64,000 nucleotides of DNA from assembly GCF_020883535.1 (NCBI RefSeq), contig NZ_CP086654.1, positions 1,178,001 through 1,242,000 of the forward strand. Reading direction: 5' to 3'. Under the pieces are notes generated by a model. It was not told where the DNA came from, searched no databases, and saw only the letters and a program-made list of their open reading frames with translations. The stretch comes from Staphylococcus ratti (GTDB lineage Bacteria > Bacillota > Bacilli > Staphylococcales > Staphylococcaceae). The translations under genes were made by a program, and so were the position numbers. Within the stretch, counting starts at the first letter, position 1. Every line of letters starts with the position of its first letter. Shown here piece after piece: positions 29,075 through 37,627 of this stretch.

Positions 29075-30073
29075 ATGAAAGATTACAGAGAAGCCCATCT
29101 CACAGTTGAAGATTTAAAGAATATGTATGCGGCTATGGATTTAGGTCGTAAGTTAGATGAACGTATGTGGTTATTAAACCGTGCGGGAAAAATTCCTTTT
29201 GTGATTAGTTGTCAAGGTCAAGAAGCAACGCAAATTGGAGCAGCCTATGCCTTACAAAAAGGTGATATTACTGCACCTTATTATCGCGACTTAGCATTGG
29301 TCACATATTTAGGCATGACGCCATTAGAAACGATGTATTCAGCATTTGGTAAACGCGATGATATTAGCTCAGGCGGTAAACAAATGCCTTCACATTTTAG
29401 TAAAAAATCAGTAGGTATCATGTCTCAAGGGTCCTCTGTGGCAACACAAATTTTACACGCTGTTGGGGCAGCATTATCACTCAAAATGGACGGTAAAAAG
29501 CATATTGCTTTAACTTCATTAGGAGAAGGTAGTTCAAACCAAGGTGATTTTCATGAAGGTTTAAACTTTGCCGGTGTACATAAATTGCCATTTATATGTT
29601 TAATTGAAAATAATAAATATGCGATTTCAGTTTCTAAAGAATTGCAATATGGCGCAGAATACTTATCAGATCGTGCAAAGGGCTACGGCATGTTCGGGGA
29701 AACTGTAGACGGAAATGATCCGATTGCGGTTTATCAAGCGATGAAAACTGCGCGTGAACGTGGTATTAATGGCGAAGGGAGCACATTAATTGAAGCAATG
29801 TGTACAAGATTAACCGCACATTCTTCTGATGATGATGATCGCTATCGAACTGACGATGAAAAAACATTAGATAAGTCGAACGACTGTAATGTGCAATTTA
29901 AAAAGTATTTAATCGATGAAGTTCAAATAGATGAAGCTTGGTTTGAAGATATAGAAAAACAAAATAAACAGTATGTACATGAAGCAACGAAACAAGCTGA
30001 GGCTTCTCCTTACCCTGATCCTTCAGAAACGTATACGCATGTTTATGACCAGGAGGATGAAAAAAATGCCTAA
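29075..30073 (+). CDS. bkdA1: Branched-chain 2-oxoacid dehydrogenase E1 alpha subunit
   Basis: TPP-dependent decarboxylase subunit. The TPP-binding motif starts at GEGSSNQGDFHEG and ends at IENNKYAIS; the phosphorylation-loop-like segment HSSDDDDRYR is also typical of E1 alpha. 332 residues, RBS GAGGAGG before ATG 29075. It overlaps the E1 beta start by 8 bases. The complex feeds branched acyl-CoA primers into membrane fatty acid synthesis. Confidence 0.94.
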   Translation: MKDYREAHLTVEDLKNMYAAMDLGRKLDERMWLLNRAGKIPFVISCQGQEATQIGAAYALQKGDITAPYYRDLALVTYLGMTPLETMYSAFGKRDDISSGGKQMPSHFSKKSVGIMSQGSSVATQILHAVGAALSLKMDGKKHIALTSLGEGSSNQGDFHEGLNFAGVHKLPFICLIENNKYAISVSKELQYGAEYLSDRAKGYGMFGETVDGNDPIAVYQAMKTARERGINGEGSTLIEAMCTRLTAHSSDDDDRYRTDDEKTLDKSNDCNVQFKKYLIDEVQIDEAWFEDIEKQNKQYVHEATKQAEASPYPDPSETYTHVYDQEDEKNA

Positions 30074-31049
30074 ATTAACATATTTGGATGCAATTAAAAA
30101 CGCGTTAGATTTAGCTTTAGAAAAAGATGACCAAACTTTTATTCTCGGAGAAGACGTAGGTAAAAAGGGCGGCGTTTTTGGTGTTACCGCAGGACTTCAA
30201 GAAAAATATGGACTTTATCGTGTATTAGATACCCCACTAGCAGAATCTAATATTGTAGGTTCCGCCATTGGAGCAGCAATGATGGGTAAAAGACCGATTG
30301 CAGAAATACAGTTTGCCGAGTATATTTTGCCAGCAACAAACCAAATTATGAGTGAAGCAGCTAAAATGCGTTATCGTTCTAATAATGATTGGCAAGTGCC
30401 TTTAACTATTCGCGCACCATTCGGAGGTGGCATTCACGGTGCGCTATATCATTCACAAAGTATTGAAAGTGTTTTCGCTTCAACACCTGGTTTAACCGTT
30501 GTTATCCCGTCATCACCATATGATGCCAAAGGTTTATTACTATCAGCTATTCAATCAAACGATCCTGTGTTATTCTTTGAACATAAAAAAGCCTATCGAT
30601 TATTAAAAGAAGAAGTGCCTGAAGATTATTACACAGTGCCTTTATATAAAGCTGATGTTAAACGTAAAGGTAGCGACATTACAGTCTTTACTTATGGACT
30701 CGCCGTTAACTATTCTTTACAAGCTGCCGATTTATTAGCTGAAGAAGGTTTTGATGTCGAAGTTGTTGATTTAAGAACTGTGTATCCATTAGACCAAGAA
30801 ACAATTATTGAACGTGCGAAAAAGACTGGAAAATGTTTATTAATAACCGAAGACAATAAAGAAGGTAGCGTTATGTCAGAAGTCGCAGCAATTATTGCAG
30901 AACACTGTTTATTTGATTTAGATGCACCTATCATGAGACTCGCAGGTCCTGATGTTCCAGCAATGCCATTTTCGCCACCACTTGAAGATGAATTTATGAT
31001 TAATCCAGAAAAAATTAAAAACAAAATGCGTGAACTTGCAACATTTTAA
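30066..31049 (+). CDS. bkdA2: Branched-chain 2-oxoacid dehydrogenase E1 beta subunit
   Basis: Transketolase-like partner of E1 alpha, with LGEDVGKKGGVFGVT at the start, the PLAESNIVGSAIG segment and the C-terminal RLAGPDVPAMPF. ATG 30066 follows the strong AGGAGG RBS and overlaps the end of E1 alpha. The longer frame open from 29973 is not the gene start. 327 residues, normal length. Confidence 0.94.
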   Translation: MPKLTYLDAIKNALDLALEKDDQTFILGEDVGKKGGVFGVTAGLQEKYGLYRVLDTPLAESNIVGSAIGAAMMGKRPIAEIQFAEYILPATNQIMSEAAKMRYRSNNDWQVPLTIRAPFGGGIHGALYHSQSIESVFASTPGLTVVIPSSPYDAKGLLLSAIQSNDPVLFFEHKKAYRLLKEEVPEDYYTVPLYKADVKRKGSDITVFTYGLAVNYSLQAADLLAEEGFDVEVVDLRTVYPLDQETIIERAKKTGKCLLITEDNKEGSVMSEVAAIIAEHCLFDLDAPIMRLAGPDVPAMPFSPPLEDEFMINPEKIKNKMRELATF

Positions 31050-31060
31050 GGAGGCCCATT

Positions 31061-32341
31061 ATGGAAATTAAAATGCCAAAATTAGGTGAAAGTGTCCATG
31101 AAGGCACGATCGAACAATGGCTTGTTCAAGTGGGGGATGTCGTAGAAGAATATGATCCATTATGTGAAGTCATTACAGATAAAGTCACAGCAGAGGTGCC
31201 GTCCTCATTTTCAGGAAAAATAACGAAGATTCATGTCTCAGCCGGCGAAACGATCTCAATAGGTACCGTTATATGTGAAATGGAAGTTGAAGATGAAGCA
31301 TCCGGTGAAATGAATTCTGCAGAACCTCAAACACAAGCGGAAAGCACAGAAACAAATGAACGTAATCAGATTGAAGCAACATTGACGCCAAATACACCGA
31401 TGACGAAACAAGCTAAAAATAACGGCCGTTATTCACCTGTTGTTTTCAAAATTGCTTCTCAACATAATATTGATTTAGAAGAAGTGCAAGGCACGGGTTT
31501 TGAAGGGCGTGTAACGAAAAAGGATATCGAAGCTTTTGTCGCATCTATGTCTAGCCAACCAGCCGTCACACAAGAAACTGCTCAAAAACCAACGTCTTCT
31601 TCAATAACTGGCAGTCAAGCACCTCAATCTCCAGCATGCGATGCGTCATCCGTAATACCAGTCAAAGGTGTGCGTAAACAAATCGCGCAAAAAATGGTGC
31701 AAAGCGTTCAAGAAATTCCACATGCATGGATGAAAATAGAAGTAGACGCGACTGAACTAACGAAAACACGTAATCACTACAAAACGCAATTCAAAGCACA
31801 AGAAGGTTACAACCTTACATTTTTTGCATTTTTCGTTAAAGCAGTGGCAGAGGCTTTACATCAATATCCGATGCTCAATAGTTCATGGCAGAATGATGAA
31901 ATTCACATGCATAAAGAAATTAACCTTTCAATCGCTGTAGCAGCTGAAGACAAATTGTTCGTCCCTGTAATTAAAAATGCAGATGAAAAATCTATTAAAG
32001 GCATTGCTAGAGAAATTGCAACACTCGCTAAAAAAGCACGTCAAAACCAACTTTCAAGCGAAGACATGCAAGGCGGAACGTTTACAGTGAATAATACTGG
32101 AAGCTTTGGTTCTGTAAGCTCAATGGGAATTATCAATCATCCACAAGCTGCTATTTTACAAGTAGAATCTATTGTTAAACGTCCCGTTGTTATTGATGAT
32201 ATGATTGCGATTCGTCATATGGTTAATCTTTGTTTGTCCATTGATCACCGTATTCTAGATGGTTTACAAGCTGGGCAATTTTTAAATGAAGTGAAATCAC
32301 GTATTGAGCGCTACACACTAGAAAGCACTCAAATCTATTAA
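31061..32341 (+). CDS. bkdB: Branched-chain 2-oxoacid dehydrogenase E2 (dihydrolipoyl acyltransferase)
   Basis: One N-terminal lipoyl domain with the lipoylated lysine at residue 41 (ITDKVTAEV), a flexible linker, a peripheral-subunit-binding domain (SPVVFKIASQHNIDLEEV), a second Ala/Ser/Pro linker, and the catalytic domain ending in the active-site motif DHRILDG. 426 residues. RBS AAGGAGG before ATG 31061. Last gene of the ptb-buk-lpdV-bkd operon by strand and spacing; brxB follows after 66 bases. Confidence 0.94.
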   Translation: MEIKMPKLGESVHEGTIEQWLVQVGDVVEEYDPLCEVITDKVTAEVPSSFSGKITKIHVSAGETISIGTVICEMEVEDEASGEMNSAEPQTQAESTETNERNQIEATLTPNTPMTKQAKNNGRYSPVVFKIASQHNIDLEEVQGTGFEGRVTKKDIEAFVASMSSQPAVTQETAQKPTSSSITGSQAPQSPACDASSVIPVKGVRKQIAQKMVQSVQEIPHAWMKIEVDATELTKTRNHYKTQFKAQEGYNLTFFAFFVKAVAEALHQYPMLNSSWQNDEIHMHKEINLSIAVAAEDKLFVPVIKNADEKSIKGIAREIATLAKKARQNQLSSEDMQGGTFTVNNTGSFGSVSSMGIINHPQAAILQVESIVKRPVVIDDMIAIRHMVNLCLSIDHRILDGLQAGQFLNEVKSRIERYTLESTQIY

Positions 32342-32407
32342 AGTCGATATATTGAATTGGTGTGTTGCCTTTAGTAAAATATAACTATCTAGTAGGAGGT
32401 ATATCAA

Positions 32408-32845
32408 ATGGATTTAAATTTTGATTTATATATGAATGATGTAGTGAATCAAGCAAGAAAAGAAATGGATACAGCAGGTTACCAACAATTAACAACAGAA
32501 GAAGAAGTAGATAGTGTATTATCAAAAGAAGGTACAACACTTGTCATGATTAATTCTGTTTGCGGCTGTGCAGGAGGCATCGCACGTCCTGCTGCCACAC
32601 ACGCACTTCATTATGATGTACTACCAGATCGCTTAGTAACTGTATTTGCTGGACAAGATAAAGAGGCTACACAACGTGCAAGAGATTATTTTGAAGGCTA
32701 TGCACCATCTAGCCCATCTTTCGCACTTGTAAAAGATGGCAAAGTTACAGAAATGATTGAGCGCCATCAAATCGAAGGTCATGATACGATGAGCGTGATT
32801 ACTCAGTTACAACGTTTATTTGATAAATACTGTGAAGAAAAGTAA
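32408..32845 (+). CDS. brxB: Bacilliredoxin, BrxA/BrxB family
   Basis: 145-residue thioredoxin-fold protein with the CGC active site (Cys52-Gly53-Cys54) that removes bacillithiol from S-bacillithiolated proteins. The location after the bkd genes matches Bacillus YqiW (BrxB). It works with the bacillithiol disulfide reductase YpdA, which is also in this window (56280-57266). RBS TAGGAGG before ATG 32408; the next gene starts 11 bases after its stop. Confidence 0.9.
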   Translation: MDLNFDLYMNDVVNQARKEMDTAGYQQLTTEEEVDSVLSKEGTTLVMINSVCGCAGGIARPAATHALHYDVLPDRLVTVFAGQDKEATQRARDYFEGYAPSSPSFALVKDGKVTEMIERHQIEGHDTMSVITQLQRLFDKYCEEK

Positions 32846-32856
32846 GGAGCCGTTAA

Positions 32857-33834
32857 ATGATGCGTTTAAATCCCTATCGTATAGGATTTAGAACGATTAA
32901 AACTGCGGTCGGAATGGCACTAGGCGTTATTATCGCTAAGCTTTTAGGTTTAGATAATTATGCATCTAGTGCTATTTTAGTTGTTTTATGTATTAAAGAT
33001 ACGAAAATGCATTCTGTCAATGCGATAGTGTCACGCTTTGTTTCGTGTTTAATCGCGATTGGTTTTGGCTCATTAGTTTTTCCAATCTTCGGTCAGCATG
33101 CACTCGTATTAGGTTTAATCGTTTTATTATTTATTCCACTTACCGTTGTTATTAATATGCAAGAAGGGGTTGTGACAAGTAGCGTTATATTACTTCACTT
33201 TTTCAATGCCCCTCAAATTAATTTTGCATTAGTAGTTAACGAAATATTATTAATCACCGTTGGTTTAACTATTGCATTTTTAATGAATTCAATTATGCCG
33301 AGCTTAGACAAAGATCTCAAAAAGTATAAACTGGAGATTGAAGCACAAATTAGAGATATTTTTTATCAATATAGCCACGCTTGTGCTACCCATGACAATC
33401 AACTTAAAATATCGTTTCAACCGCTACACCTCTCTATTCAAAAAGCAAAGTCAATTGCCTTTAGAGATGTCAAAAACCACTTTGTGAGAAACGAAAATAG
33501 CTATTATCACTATTTTGATATGAGAGAAAATCAAGTCGAAATTTTAAAACGAATTCACCATCATATTCATCATATAGAAGCTAACGATCCAATTTCAAAA
33601 CGTGTAGCTGATGTATTCAAAGAAATGGCAGAAAATGTGAATGAAAATAACTATACAGCCCAACGCTTGCACATGGTCTATCATGTACGATTAGAAATTG
33701 ATAAAGAGCCACTACCAACTACACACGAAGCCTTGCATACACGCTCAAGTATGATTCAAATGTTGTATGATACCGAAGAATACCTCACAATTAAATCAAA
33801 ATTTGGAAACTTAAAAATGCATCATGAAGTGTAA
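32857..33834 (+). CDS. FUSC/aromatic acid exporter family membrane protein (YqjA type)
   Basis: 325-residue protein with about six hydrophobic segments in the first 150 residues and a soluble, histidine-rich C-terminal half (HHHIHHIEAND). The start RIGFRTIKTAVGMALGVIIAKLLG is typical of the family related to aromatic acid exporters. Substrate unknown. RBS AAGGAGCCG before ATG 32857, probably cotranscribed with brxB. Confidence 0.85.
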   Translation: MMRLNPYRIGFRTIKTAVGMALGVIIAKLLGLDNYASSAILVVLCIKDTKMHSVNAIVSRFVSCLIAIGFGSLVFPIFGQHALVLGLIVLLFIPLTVVINMQEGVVTSSVILLHFFNAPQINFALVVNEILLITVGLTIAFLMNSIMPSLDKDLKKYKLEIEAQIRDIFYQYSHACATHDNQLKISFQPLHLSIQKAKSIAFRDVKNHFVRNENSYYHYFDMRENQVEILKRIHHHIHHIEANDPISKRVADVFKEMAENVNENNYTAQRLHMVYHVRLEIDKEPLPTTHEALHTRSSMIQMLYDTEEYLTIKSKFGNLKMHHEV

Positions 33835-33961
33835 AAAATCCATAGTAAAGGATTCACTCTAAATTTATTTATAATTCTATAAGACGATATTTATTCTTGT
33901 GCAAGCTACAGACGACAACAATCTTTAAGAGAAAATTAAGTAAAAATGGATTGAAAATAGC

Positions 33962-33967
33962 TATAAT
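33962..33967 (+). promoter_or_regulatory. Candidate -10 box upstream of the small peptide/membrane protein pair
   Basis: A perfect TATAAT about 37 bases before the 34004 ATG. The -35 region is weak (AT-rich, no clear TTGACA). Confidence 0.35.
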
Positions 33968-34003
33968 ACAGTGCTTTTAACATCATTTTAGGATGATAAG
34001 AGG

Positions 34004-34069
34004 ATGTACTTCTATTTCGGTGGTGCCGGTGGTTCTCATAAAGGTACCGCTGATCATTGTTTTAAATAA
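34004..34069 (+). CDS. Candidate 21-residue peptide, glycine-rich, unknown
   Basis: ATG 34004 opens 21 codons ending at TAA 34067-34069. AGGA at 33990-33993 is 10 bases upstream and a TATAAT lies further up. The product (MYFYFGGAGGSHKGTADHCFK) is polar, with an aromatic N-terminus, a GGAGG stretch and a cysteine three residues from the end. The GC-richer codons stand out against very AT-rich flanks. The next gene, a 62-residue membrane protein, starts 16 bases later. It may be a small secreted or modified peptide, a leader peptide or chance; I do not recognise a family. Confidence 0.35.
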   Translation: MYFYFGGAGGSHKGTADHCFK

Positions 34070-34085
34070 GAAATAGGTGAGGATA

Positions 34086-34274
34086 ATGAATATAGAAAAG
34101 GTAATGAATGGTTATATTCTTATAGCTTTAATAATTATTATAATATTAGGACGTTTGTTAGCTTATGCGTTGTCGGGAGATATTATAAAAACGGTCAATT
34201 CTTTTAGTTTTTATTGCCATTTAATGGGTTTAGGAATATATATATTGCTTATTTTTAGTGAAGAAGCAAGGTAA
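34086..34274 (+). CDS. Small two-span membrane protein, unknown function
   Basis: 62 residues, with hydrophobic segments at about 9-28 and 42-58. I use ATG 34086, preceded by TAGGTGAGG; GTG 34077 is in frame but would sit on that RBS. Not recognised. It may form a unit with the 21-codon ORF just upstream; a membrane protein beside a tiny peptide gene would suit an immunity, export or toxin-related role, but nothing in the sequence proves that. Flanking DNA on both sides is non-coding and AT-rich. Confidence 0.55.
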   Translation: MNIEKVMNGYILIALIIIIILGRLLAYALSGDIIKTVNSFSFYCHLMGLGIYILLIFSEEAR

Positions 34275-34426
34275 AATCGATAATTTTTGGTTATCTTGGT
34301 ATTAAAGGTTTAGAGGGTCGATTTTCATTGTTTAGAAATCACATTCTTTTTGTAAAACAACTCTAAATGGTTGATGTGACAGTGTTTTTTTCGTTTTTAA
34401 GATTTAAAAAGTTTTTTACGTATAAT

Positions 34427-34477
34427 ATCCCTAATACTAAGGTTATAATGTCAAATCAAAACCTTACTATTAGGGAT
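34427..34477. repeat. 18-bp inverted repeat with one mismatch
   Basis: ATCCCTAATACTAAGGTT (34427-34444) and AACCTTACTATTAGGGAT (34460-34477) pair with a single C-C mismatch and a 15-base loop, followed by TTTTTAC. It may act as a terminator for the small membrane gene, or be a mobile hairpin remnant. Confidence 0.7.
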
Positions 34478-34627
34478 TTTTACTTACTTTGGCATATGTA
34501 CTGAAGACGTATATCATTCCTTTTAAACATGTTCACGGAGAAATAAGACACATATGAAAGTAACCATCAGTATTTTGCTATTTTAAGTATTATATATAAT
34601 CACCATATAAAGTGTACAGCCTTACAA

Positions 34628-34674
34628 ATAAGCCTTCACACGTTTAGTTATATATACTACACGCGCGAAGGCTT
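34628..34674. terminator. Hairpin terminator downstream of prli42
   Basis: AAATAAGCCTTC pairs with GAAGGCTTATTT around a long AT-rich loop. A- and T-tracts at both ends; the nearest gene it can serve is the minus-strand prli42. Confidence 0.65.
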
Positions 34675-34690
34675 ATTTTGTATCATCATG

Positions 34691-34792
34691 CTACATATTT
34701 AATATCGGTGCGACACCAGGCAAAATTAACGACACTACAATCGCCACAAGCATAATAATTAACAATACTTTTCTAACTTTTTCATTTAACAC
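34691..34792 (-). CDS. prli42: Stressosome-associated protein Prli42
   Basis: 33-residue, single-span membrane peptide read on the minus strand: a basic N-terminus (NEKVRKVL), then a hydrophobic helix (LIIMLVAIVVSLILPGV) and a short tail. This is the Prli42 pattern, the membrane anchor of the stressosome first described in Listeria. Start GTG 34792 with a strong GGAGGCG RBS (34801-34807 on the plus strand) and stop at 34691. It is easily missed because of its size. Whether this organism has a complete stressosome cannot be judged from the window. Confidence 0.8.
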   Translation of the reverse strand: MLNEKVRKVLLIIMLVAIVVSLILPGVAPILNM

Positions 34793-34915
34793 GAAATGAC
34801 GCCTCCAACTTCTAAAGTGAGTAACTTTCTTTTTGTAAAGCAAATTATAACATTGCCTATCTGACTCTACAATAACATTTGTCTTACAATAAAATAGACA
34901 AACACGTCAGTTGCA

Positions 34916-34943
34916 TTGTTTTATAAATACTTTAAACTATAAA
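34916..34943 (+). promoter_or_regulatory. Candidate promoter of the M20 peptidase gene
   Basis: TTGTTT, a 16-base spacer and TATAAA, about 27 bases before the start codon. Confidence 0.4.
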
Positions 34944-34969
34944 TAAACATATTATGAGAAGGTGAAAAA

Positions 34970-36082
34970 ATGATTAATCAAGAACGTTTGATTCAAACTT
35001 TTATGGCGCTTGTAAAGATTGATTCTGAAACAGGACACGAAGGAACGATACAACCTATTTTAAAAGATAAATTTCTAGCATTAGGTCTAGATGTCAAAGA
35101 GGATAATGCTCAAGCGCTCACACAATTCGGCGCTAACAATTTGATATGCACGTTAGAAGCGTCTGAACAAAACCGTGATAAAATCTACTTCACGTCACAT
35201 ATGGATACGGTTGAACCCGGGCAAAATGTACAACCTATTCTTAAAGAAGATGGTTACATTTATTCCGATGGTACGACAGTTCTTGGTGCAGATGATAAAG
35301 CAGGATTAGCAGTCATTTTTGAAGCGTTACAAGTTATCAAAGAAAATCAACTTCCTCACGGGCAACTTCAGTTTGTAATTACAGTGGGAGAAGAATCTGG
35401 TCTCGTAGGTGCTAAAGCATTAGATTCTGCATTATTAGATGCAGATTATGATTTTGCAATTGATGCATCAGCGCCGGTAGGTGATATAACGATTGGTGCA
35501 CCTTATCAAATGAAAATGCATGCGCAAATTTATGGCAAAAAAGCTCATGCAAGTACACCTAAAGAAGGCATCAGCGCCATTAATATTGCTGCAAAAGCAA
35601 TTAGTCAAATGAAACTTGGTCAAATTGATGAAGAAACTACTGCCAACATTGGTTCATTTAATGGTGGCGGGCCAACAAATGTCGTTACAGATTTAGTCCA
35701 TATTTGGGCAGAAGCACGTTCGCATGATAAAGCAAAAATCGATGCTCAAACCGAGCATATGAAAGAAACGTTCATCAATGCAGCTTCCCAATATCAATGT
35801 AAAGCTGAAGTAACGTCAGAGTTATCCTACCCTGGATTTAAAATTAATGAAGATGAAAAAGTTTATCAAATTGCGAAAAAAGCATCTAAAGCGCTCGGTT
35901 TTGCTGCAAACACTTCAGTTGGTGGTGGTGGATCTGATGGTAATATCATTAACGGCTTCGGTATACCAACAGTAATATTAGGTGTTGGCTATGAATTCAT
36001 TCATACTACAGAAGAACGTATCGCTAAGCAATCACTGTACGACTTAACACGCTATGTATTAAAAATTATTGAAAGCGCTTAA
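34970..36082 (+). CDS. M20 family metallopeptidase (PepT-like, YqjE type)
   Basis: 370-residue zinc peptidase of the PepT-like group. Metal-binding motifs are SHMDTVEPG (His77, Asp79), the bridging Asp in GADDKAG, the catalytic GEESGLVG, and a C-terminal HTTEE. The central dimerisation domain (HAQIYGKKAHAS) is intact. It likely cleaves short peptides in the cytoplasm; the exact substrate is not known. RBS GAGAAGGTG precedes ATG 34970. It stands alone, 78 bases upstream of gnd. Confidence 0.88.
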   Translation: MINQERLIQTFMALVKIDSETGHEGTIQPILKDKFLALGLDVKEDNAQALTQFGANNLICTLEASEQNRDKIYFTSHMDTVEPGQNVQPILKEDGYIYSDGTTVLGADDKAGLAVIFEALQVIKENQLPHGQLQFVITVGEESGLVGAKALDSALLDADYDFAIDASAPVGDITIGAPYQMKMHAQIYGKKAHASTPKEGISAINIAAKAISQMKLGQIDEETTANIGSFNGGGPTNVVTDLVHIWAEARSHDKAKIDAQTEHMKETFINAASQYQCKAEVTSELSYPGFKINEDEKVYQIAKKASKALGFAANTSVGGGGSDGNIINGFGIPTVILGVGYEFIHTTEERIAKQSLYDLTRYVLKIIESA

Positions 36083-36083
36083 C
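36070..36083 (+). promoter_or_regulatory. Partial cre-like site upstream of gnd
   Basis: TGAAAGCGCTTAAC matches 12 of 14 positions of the CcpA consensus TGWAARCGYTWNCW. It overlaps the end of the peptidase gene, about 40 bases before a TGGTACAAT extended -10 of gnd. Could be chance within codons. Confidence 0.25.
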
Positions 36084-36159
36084 GAAAGGGAAGCAAGTGT
36101 TTATCCTTGTAGAATATGGTACAATGAGTGCGTAATTTATATTAAGAGAGGTAATCATA

Positions 36160-37563
36160 ATGACACAACAAATTGGTGTAGTAGGATTAGCGGTAATGGG
36201 TAAAAACCTTGCATGGAATATTGAATCACGTGGTTATACGGTCTCTGTATTTAACCGCTCTTCTGAAAAGACTGACATCATGGTCGCAGAATCAAAAGGT
36301 AAAAACATTGTTCCAACATATTCATTAGAAGAGTTCGTAAACTCTTTAGAAAAACCACGCAAAATCTTATTAATGGTAAAAGCTGGGGTTGCTACGGACA
36401 AAACAATAGAAAGTCTTTTACCATTACTTGATAATGACGATATTTTAATCGACGGTGGTAATACAAATTATTTAGATACGATGCGAAGAAACCAAGCATT
36501 AGCCCAAAGCGGTATTAACTTTATCGGTACTGGCGTTTCAGGTGGCGAAGTAGGCGCTTTAACAGGACCTTCTATGATGCCAGGTGGCCAACAAGAAGCC
36601 TATGAAAAAGTGGCCCATATTTTTGAAGCCATTGCTGCAAAAGCAAAAGACGGTACACCATGTGTGACATATATTGGGCCTAATGGTGCTGGTCATTACG
36701 TAAAAATGGTACATAACGGCATTGAATATGCAGATATGCAACTAATTGCTGAAAGTTATTTTATGATGAAAGAACTTCTAGGAATGTCTCATGAAGAGAT
36801 TTCACAAACTTTTAAATCATGGAATAGTGGCGAACTCGAAAGTTACTTAATCGAAATTACCGGTGATATTTTCACTAAATTAGATGAAACAGGCGAACCG
36901 CTTGTCGAAAAAATCATGGACAAAGCTGGACAAAAAGGCACAGGAAAATGGACTTCTATCAATGCTTTAGAATTAGGTGCGCCATTAACGATTATTACCG
37001 AATCTGTTTTTGCACGTTTTATCTCTTCTTTAAAAACACAACGCGTCAATGCATCTAAAGCATTAACTGGCCCTAAAGCAACATTTTCTGGAGATAAAGC
37101 AGCATTTTTAGAGCAAATCCGTCGCGCTTTATATATGAGTAAAATTTGCTCATACGCTCAAGGTTTTGATCAAATGAAAGCAGCTAGCGAAGAAAATGAG
37201 TGGAACTTGCAACTTGGTGAGCTTGCAATGATTTGGAGAGAAGGTTGCATTATCCGTGCACAGTTCCTTCAAAAAATTAAAGAAGCTTATGACAAAAATG
37301 AGCAGCTCGAAAACCTATTGTTAGATGATTATTTTAAATCTATTGTGAATGACTACCAAGATGCCTTACGTGAAGTAGTGGCTACAGGTGTTCAAAACGG
37401 TATTGCCGTTCCTGGATTTGCAGCAAGCATTAACTATTTTGATAGTTACCGCACTGAAGATTTACCTGCTAACCTCATTCAAGCACAACGCGATTACTTT
37501 GGCGCACATACTTATGAGCGTAAAGATAAGTCAGGAACATTCCATACGGAATGGACAAAATAA
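36160..37563 (+). CDS. gnd: 6-phosphogluconate dehydrogenase, decarboxylating
   Basis: Oxidises 6-phosphogluconate to ribulose 5-phosphate in the oxidative pentose phosphate pathway. It has the N-terminal cofactor fold ([20 protein letters not shown]), [19 protein letters not shown] and the substrate motif [17 protein letters not shown]. 467 residues, normal size. RBS AGAGAGG before ATG 36160. zwf, the first enzyme of the same pathway, lies 1 kb away on the other strand. Confidence 0.97.
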   Translation: MTQQIGVVGLAVMGKNLAWNIESRGYTVSVFNRSSEKTDIMVAESKGKNIVPTYSLEEFVNSLEKPRKILLMVKAGVATDKTIESLLPLLDNDDILIDGGNTNYLDTMRRNQALAQSGINFIGTGVSGGEVGALTGPSMMPGGQQEAYEKVAHIFEAIAAKAKDGTPCVTYIGPNGAGHYVKMVHNGIEYADMQLIAESYFMMKELLGMSHEEISQTFKSWNSGELESYLIEITGDIFTKLDETGEPLVEKIMDKAGQKGTGKWTSINALELGAPLTIITESVFARFISSLKTQRVNASKALTGPKATFSGDKAAFLEQIRRALYMSKICSYAQGFDQMKAASEENEWNLQLGELAMIWREGCIIRAQFLQKIKEAYDKNEQLENLLLDDYFKSIVNDYQDALREVVATGVQNGIAVPGFAASINYFDSYRTEDLPANLIQAQRDYFGAHTYERKDKSGTFHTEWTK

Positions 37564-37587
37564 AACCTTTTTCACTAAAGCGAGTAT

Positions 37588-37627
37588 AAAAAAACCAAGG
37601 TCAACTTGTGCGTTGACCTTGGTTTTT
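37588..37627. terminator. Bidirectional terminator between gnd and the AraC-type gene
   Basis: AAAAACCAAGGTCAAC pairs perfectly with GTTGACCTTGGTTTTT (16 bp, 6-base loop). The right arm overlaps the last bases of the minus-strand regulator gene. Confidence 0.9.

Larger units (their letters stand above)
34275..34690. other. Gene-poor, hairpin-rich stretch
   Basis: About 420 bases without a convincing gene. It contains AAAATCGA/TCGATTTT arms (34273-34280, 34318-34325), an 18-bp inverted repeat (34427-34477) and the hairpin at 34628-34674. AT content is visibly higher than in the flanking genes. Confidence 0.6.

Noticed and set aside
34020..34060. T-box-like GGTACCGC in the peptide region
   Set aside because: The other T-box parts (stem I, specifier loop, terminator/antiterminator switch before an amino-acid gene) are not seen; the triplet pattern fits the 21-codon ORF better.
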